From the NCBI RefSeq assembly GCF_019634775.1, contig NZ_JAHCAS010000001.1, positions 1,804,894-1,868,893 of the forward strand: a stretch of DNA of 64,000 nt, written 5' to 3'. The notes below the pieces were generated by a model. That model saw nothing but the letters and a program-made list of their open reading frames with translations, had not been told where the DNA came from and did not search any database. Shown piece by piece: positions 61,238-64,000 of the stretch (position 1 is the first letter of the stretch; every line of letters begins with the position of its first letter). The position numbers and the translations under genes are program-made. The stretch comes from Dokdonella sp. Its GTDB lineage: Bacteria; Pseudomonadota; Gammaproteobacteria; Xanthomonadales; Rhodanobacteraceae.

Positions 61238-61906
61238 ATGACTCTCTGCAATGCCAAGAGCCTCCCCCGGCGACAGGTTGGCGCGGTTCTCTTCGTCGCG
61301 CTGGTCTTCCTCATCCTGCTGACCCTGCTCGCCCTGACCGCCACCGGTACGTCGATCCTGCAGGAAAAGATGACCGGCAACCTGCGCAACCGGCAGCTGG
61401 GCCTGATGGGAGCGGAAAGCGGCGCCCGAGGTGGCGAGCAATATCTGTGGCAGTTGAGCTTCGACCACACAACCGGTCAGCCGCTGCCGCCGTGCGCAGG
61501 CAACAGTGCTTCGGCATGTGTGTATCGGCCCCTGCCGGAGGGTGGACTCGATGCTTCGATCCAGACCTTTCGAACCTCGAAGAACTGGGTGACGGCTCCG
61601 CCCAATCAGCCCGGCTACACGAAGGTCATCAGTGGCAATATCGAGGCATCGCAGACGGCCGGCATCGCCGCACAGCCGGTGTTCGCAATCGAGAACCTCG
61701 GGCCGGATGTGCCGCTCGGCAGTGGCAAGCAGGACGGAATCTACGATCCCGAAACGACCACGCTGGCCGGCAAGCACGAGTTCTACCGCATCACATCACG
61801 CAGCCAGGGTGGCAGCAGCGCGGTCCAGCGCATCGTGGAAAGCGTGTACTCGGCCATCGACCTGACCAATACCGGGACCAATCCTGGCTCGGCTTCCGGG
61901 CCGTGA
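61238..61906 (+). CDS. pilX: Type IV pilus assembly protein PilX
   Basis: 222-aa minor pilin. Leader RRQVG is followed by AVLFVALVFLILLTLLALTA and TGTSILQEKMTGNLRNRQLG, the PilX N-terminal signature. Unlike the others it lacks Glu5 in the helix, as is usual for PilX/GspK-type tip pilins. GAESGARGGEQYLWQLSF and EFYRITSRSQGGSSAVQRIV match the family. PilX is needed for pilus tip assembly and, in Neisseria, cell aggregation. It precedes pilY1 by 27 bp. Confidence 0.92.
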   Translation: MTLCNAKSLPRRQVGAVLFVALVFLILLTLLALTATGTSILQEKMTGNLRNRQLGLMGAESGARGGEQYLWQLSFDHTTGQPLPPCAGNSASACVYRPLPEGGLDASIQTFRTSKNWVTAPPNQPGYTKVISGNIEASQTAGIAAQPVFAIENLGPDVPLGSGKQDGIYDPETTTLAGKHEFYRITSRSQGGSSAVQRIVESVYSAIDLTNTGTNPGSASGP

Positions 61907-61933
61907 CGACAGGCATCGACAGGAATCTCCATC

Positions 61934-64000
61934 ATGACTAGCACTCACAACCTTGCCGGTTCGCTTCGCCTCACCGCACTCGTGGCGACGATTTGCGCGT
62001 CTGCCGGGCTCGGGATGATTCCATCTCCGGCCCAGGCCGCCGCCGATGGAACGGTCAACCTGCTCGCCACGCCGCCCGAACTGACTTCGAGCGTATCGCC
62101 GAACCTCATCCTCACGTTCGATGACTCGGGTTCGATGGGGCGCAATTTCATGCCCGACCAACGACCCTACGGCGGTGGCGGCTGGGGTGCGACCGATCAG
62201 CAGAACACCAGCAGCAGCCAATCGTTCGCTAGCGGGGCCGGACCCTTTCTCTGTGCCGGGCTCATCGACCCACGCGTCACCGATCCTGCGGATCCGCGTT
62301 CCTGGGCGATGAACGGCGTCTACTACAACCCGAACGCAACCTATCGCCCGCCGCTCCTCGCCGATGGCATCACCGAGATGCCGAATGCGCCCTTCTCGGC
62401 GGCCTGGGACAACGGCATCCATCCGAACCGGCCGGATTCCCCGACCACGAGCACGACGCGCAATCTGGGCACCGACGCCCGTTTCTGCGGGAACACAGCA
62501 GGGTACTACCGGCTGCGGACAGGCGTTGCCCTGCCAATCGACGCGGCCACCGGCACGTTCACTCCCGCTGGGCGCAGCGCGCTCTTTACCGCCGCCAACT
62601 GGGAGTGGGTGCCGCTGCCGGCCGCCGAGCAGCAAAACTTCGCCAACTGGTATTCGTACTATCACACGCGTCATCTTGCGGCGAAGACGGCGGTATCGCG
62701 TGCCTATGCGCCGTTCGATGAAAACATCCGCGTGGCCTGGCAGAACATCAACCAGAACCAGATCGTTGCCGCCACGAGCTTCTTCAAGTTCCGCGATGTC
62801 CCGGCCAGCCCGGCGGTCGGCCAGCGCACGGTACGCACCCGGTTCTACAACTGGCTGTTCGCGTCGCCCGTGTCGGGGGGTACGCCGAATCAGCCGGCCA
62901 CCGTGCGCGCCGGCAACCTGTTCACGCGCAATACCGGCAGTGTCGACAGCAATCCCTACTGGGACCGCGACCTCAATCGCGAGTTGAGCTGCCGGCAGAA
63001 CTTCCACATCAACATGAGCGATGGATTCTGGAACAACTCGACGGCATCCACCACGCTCACCGACAGCTCAGCCGGCACCTTGCCGGATGGCCGCCAGTTC
63101 TCGCTCAGCGACCCGGAAAGCTCGATCGTCTGGAACCAGCAAAATGCCGGCCAGCGCACGATGGCCGATATCGCCTACCACTACTGGGCGACCAACTTGC
63201 GCCCGGATTTCATGGGGAATCCCGCAACGCGCCTCAAGGTGCCGGCCTTCATCCCCGACCGGTCGACGAACCTGTTCGGCAATCCGCTGGCCAGTGGCCA
63301 GGACCCGCGCGACAACAAGGAGATCTACTGGAACCCGGCCAATGATCCGGCGACCTGGCCGCACCTCGTCCAGTTCATGATCGGCTTCGGCATCTCGGGA
63401 ACGATTCCGCGCAGTGACGCCAACTACGAGCAGCTGCGGCGCGGAAACATCCTCTGGCCCGCGCTGCAGGGCAGCTCGCCGTACAGCGATACGTCCGAGA
63501 AGGTGGATGACATCTGGCATGCGTCGGTGAACAGCCGCGGCAAGTTCTTCGCCGCCAGCAATCCCGAGGAACTGATCAGCGCGCTCAGCGAGATCATCGC
63601 CAGCATCATCGCGCGTCGCGGCGCATCCACCGCGATGTCGGTGTCGCTGCCGCTCATCACCGATGGCACGACCGGCTACTCCGCCGGCTACGACACGACC
63701 GACTGGTCGGGTTTCGTCACCCGCAACACCCTTGATCCGGTCACCGTCGAGGCCATCGGCGTCGAATGGGATGCCGGATGCAAGCTCACCGGTGGCCCGT
63801 GCCCGAGCATGCCCAACACGACAAATCCGGTCCGCGATCCGAACTCCCGCAACATCATCACATCGCGGGGTGACCCCGGAACCGGCATGCCGTTCCGCTG
63901 GGCCAACCTTGCGCCCGCGCAGCGGGAAATGCTCAACATCGAACCATCGAGCATCCGCCTCGACCTGGCCGCATCGCCGCGCTCGAGCTGCGGTGGCGCC
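61934..64000 (+). CDS. pilY1: Type IV pilus tip adhesin PilY1 (partial, runs off window)
   Basis: The first 689 codons are present and open to the window edge. A signal peptide (MTSTHNLAGSLRLTALVATI, cut near AQAA) leads to ATPPELTSSVSPNLILTFDD and SGSMGRNF, the MIDAS-type motif of a von Willebrand A domain (D-x-S-x-S), which continues to about residue 560 (IISALSEIIASIIARRGAST). The region after it (LPLITDGTTGYSAGYDTTDW) leads to the conserved C-terminal beta-propeller, which lies outside the window. PilY1 caps the pilus with the minor pilins and acts in adhesion, retraction control and surface sensing. Confidence 0.95.
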   Translation, partial: MTSTHNLAGSLRLTALVATICASAGLGMIPSPAQAAADGTVNLLATPPELTSSVSPNLILTFDDSGSMGRNFMPDQRPYGGGGWGATDQQNTSSSQSFASGAGPFLCAGLIDPRVTDPADPRSWAMNGVYYNPNATYRPPLLADGITEMPNAPFSAAWDNGIHPNRPDSPTTSTTRNLGTDARFCGNTAGYYRLRTGVALPIDAATGTFTPAGRSALFTAANWEWVPLPAAEQQNFANWYSYYHTRHLAAKTAVSRAYAPFDENIRVAWQNINQNQIVAATSFFKFRDVPASPAVGQRTVRTRFYNWLFASPVSGGTPNQPATVRAGNLFTRNTGSVDSNPYWDRDLNRELSCRQNFHINMSDGFWNNSTASTTLTDSSAGTLPDGRQFSLSDPESSIVWNQQNAGQRTMADIAYHYWATNLRPDFMGNPATRLKVPAFIPDRSTNLFGNPLASGQDPRDNKEIYWNPANDPATWPHLVQFMIGFGISGTIPRSDANYEQLRRGNILWPALQGSSPYSDTSEKVDDIWHASVNSRGKFFAASNPEELISALSEIIASIIARRGASTAMSVSLPLITDGTTGYSAGYDTTDWSGFVTRNTLDPVTVEAIGVEWDAGCKLTGGPCPSMPNTTNPVRDPNSRNIITSRGDPGTGMPFRWANLAPAQREMLNIEPSSIRLDLAASPRSSCGGA

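Overview
The window is about two-thirds G+C and densely coded. It looks like a chromosomal segment of a gammaproteobacterium of the Lysobacterales (Xanthomonadales). The evidence is the block order thrS-infC-rpmI-rplT-pheS-pheT-ihfA-MerR-tRNA-Pro, the block rplU-rpmA-obgE / rpsT / murJ-ribF-ileS-lspA-ispH-pilin genes (both also known from Pseudomonas), a xanthomonad-type rmlACD-manC nucleotide-sugar cluster, and many REP palindromes of the xanthomonad type. The genus is not determined; a Rhodanobacteraceae or Lysobacteraceae member is my inference. No prophage, CRISPR array or rRNA operon is seen.

Layout. 1-2.3 kb: uvrB and tRNA-Val(GAC). 2.7-10.3 kb: threonyl- and phenylalanyl-tRNA synthetases, IF-3 (predicted AUC start), L35, L20, IHF-alpha, a MerR regulator and tRNA-Pro(GGG). 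10.5-14.3 kb: rmlA, rmlC, rmlD and manC for dTDP-rhamnose and GDP-mannose; rmlB is not here. 14.4-23.1 kb: two secreted S9 peptidases, pgi with a coupled secreted sulfatase, and an ADP-ribosylglycohydrolase. 23.3-28.9 kb: a cyanophycin storage operon (cyanophycinase, full CphA, and a shorter Mur-ligase paralogue). 29.2-36.3 kb: corA preceded by a 17/18-bp minisatellite; then, on the minus strand, an ECF-like sigma factor, a transmembrane Ser/Thr kinase with a large C-terminal repeat region, and a secreted beta-helix protein. 36.5-47 kb: cstA with its small partner, a tricorn-like protease, an MFS/SDR pair, and CorC with a DUF4105 protein. 47.2-58.1 kb: rplU, rpmA, obgE, rpsT (UUG start), murJ, ribF, ileS, a REP-associated transposase (RAYT) inside REP arrays, lspA and ispH. 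58.2-64 kb: a small secreted protein and type IV pilus minor pilins fimT-pilV-pilW-pilX-pilY1, the last running off the window.

The most unusual content is repetitive DNA. At least two REP families occur between genes. One is built into three composite arrays, each of three direct units plus an inverted end, around a RAYT gene. The short tail next to the REP hairpin is itself multiplied at several loci. A 139-bp palindromic MITE-like element sits exactly in the loop of a REP hairpin with a TTCA duplication. A palindromic repeat appears to have entered the ileS reading frame. The other candidate system is the kinase/sigma pair, where Thr residues in the sigma factor lie where acidic residues are usual, next to a possible secreted output.
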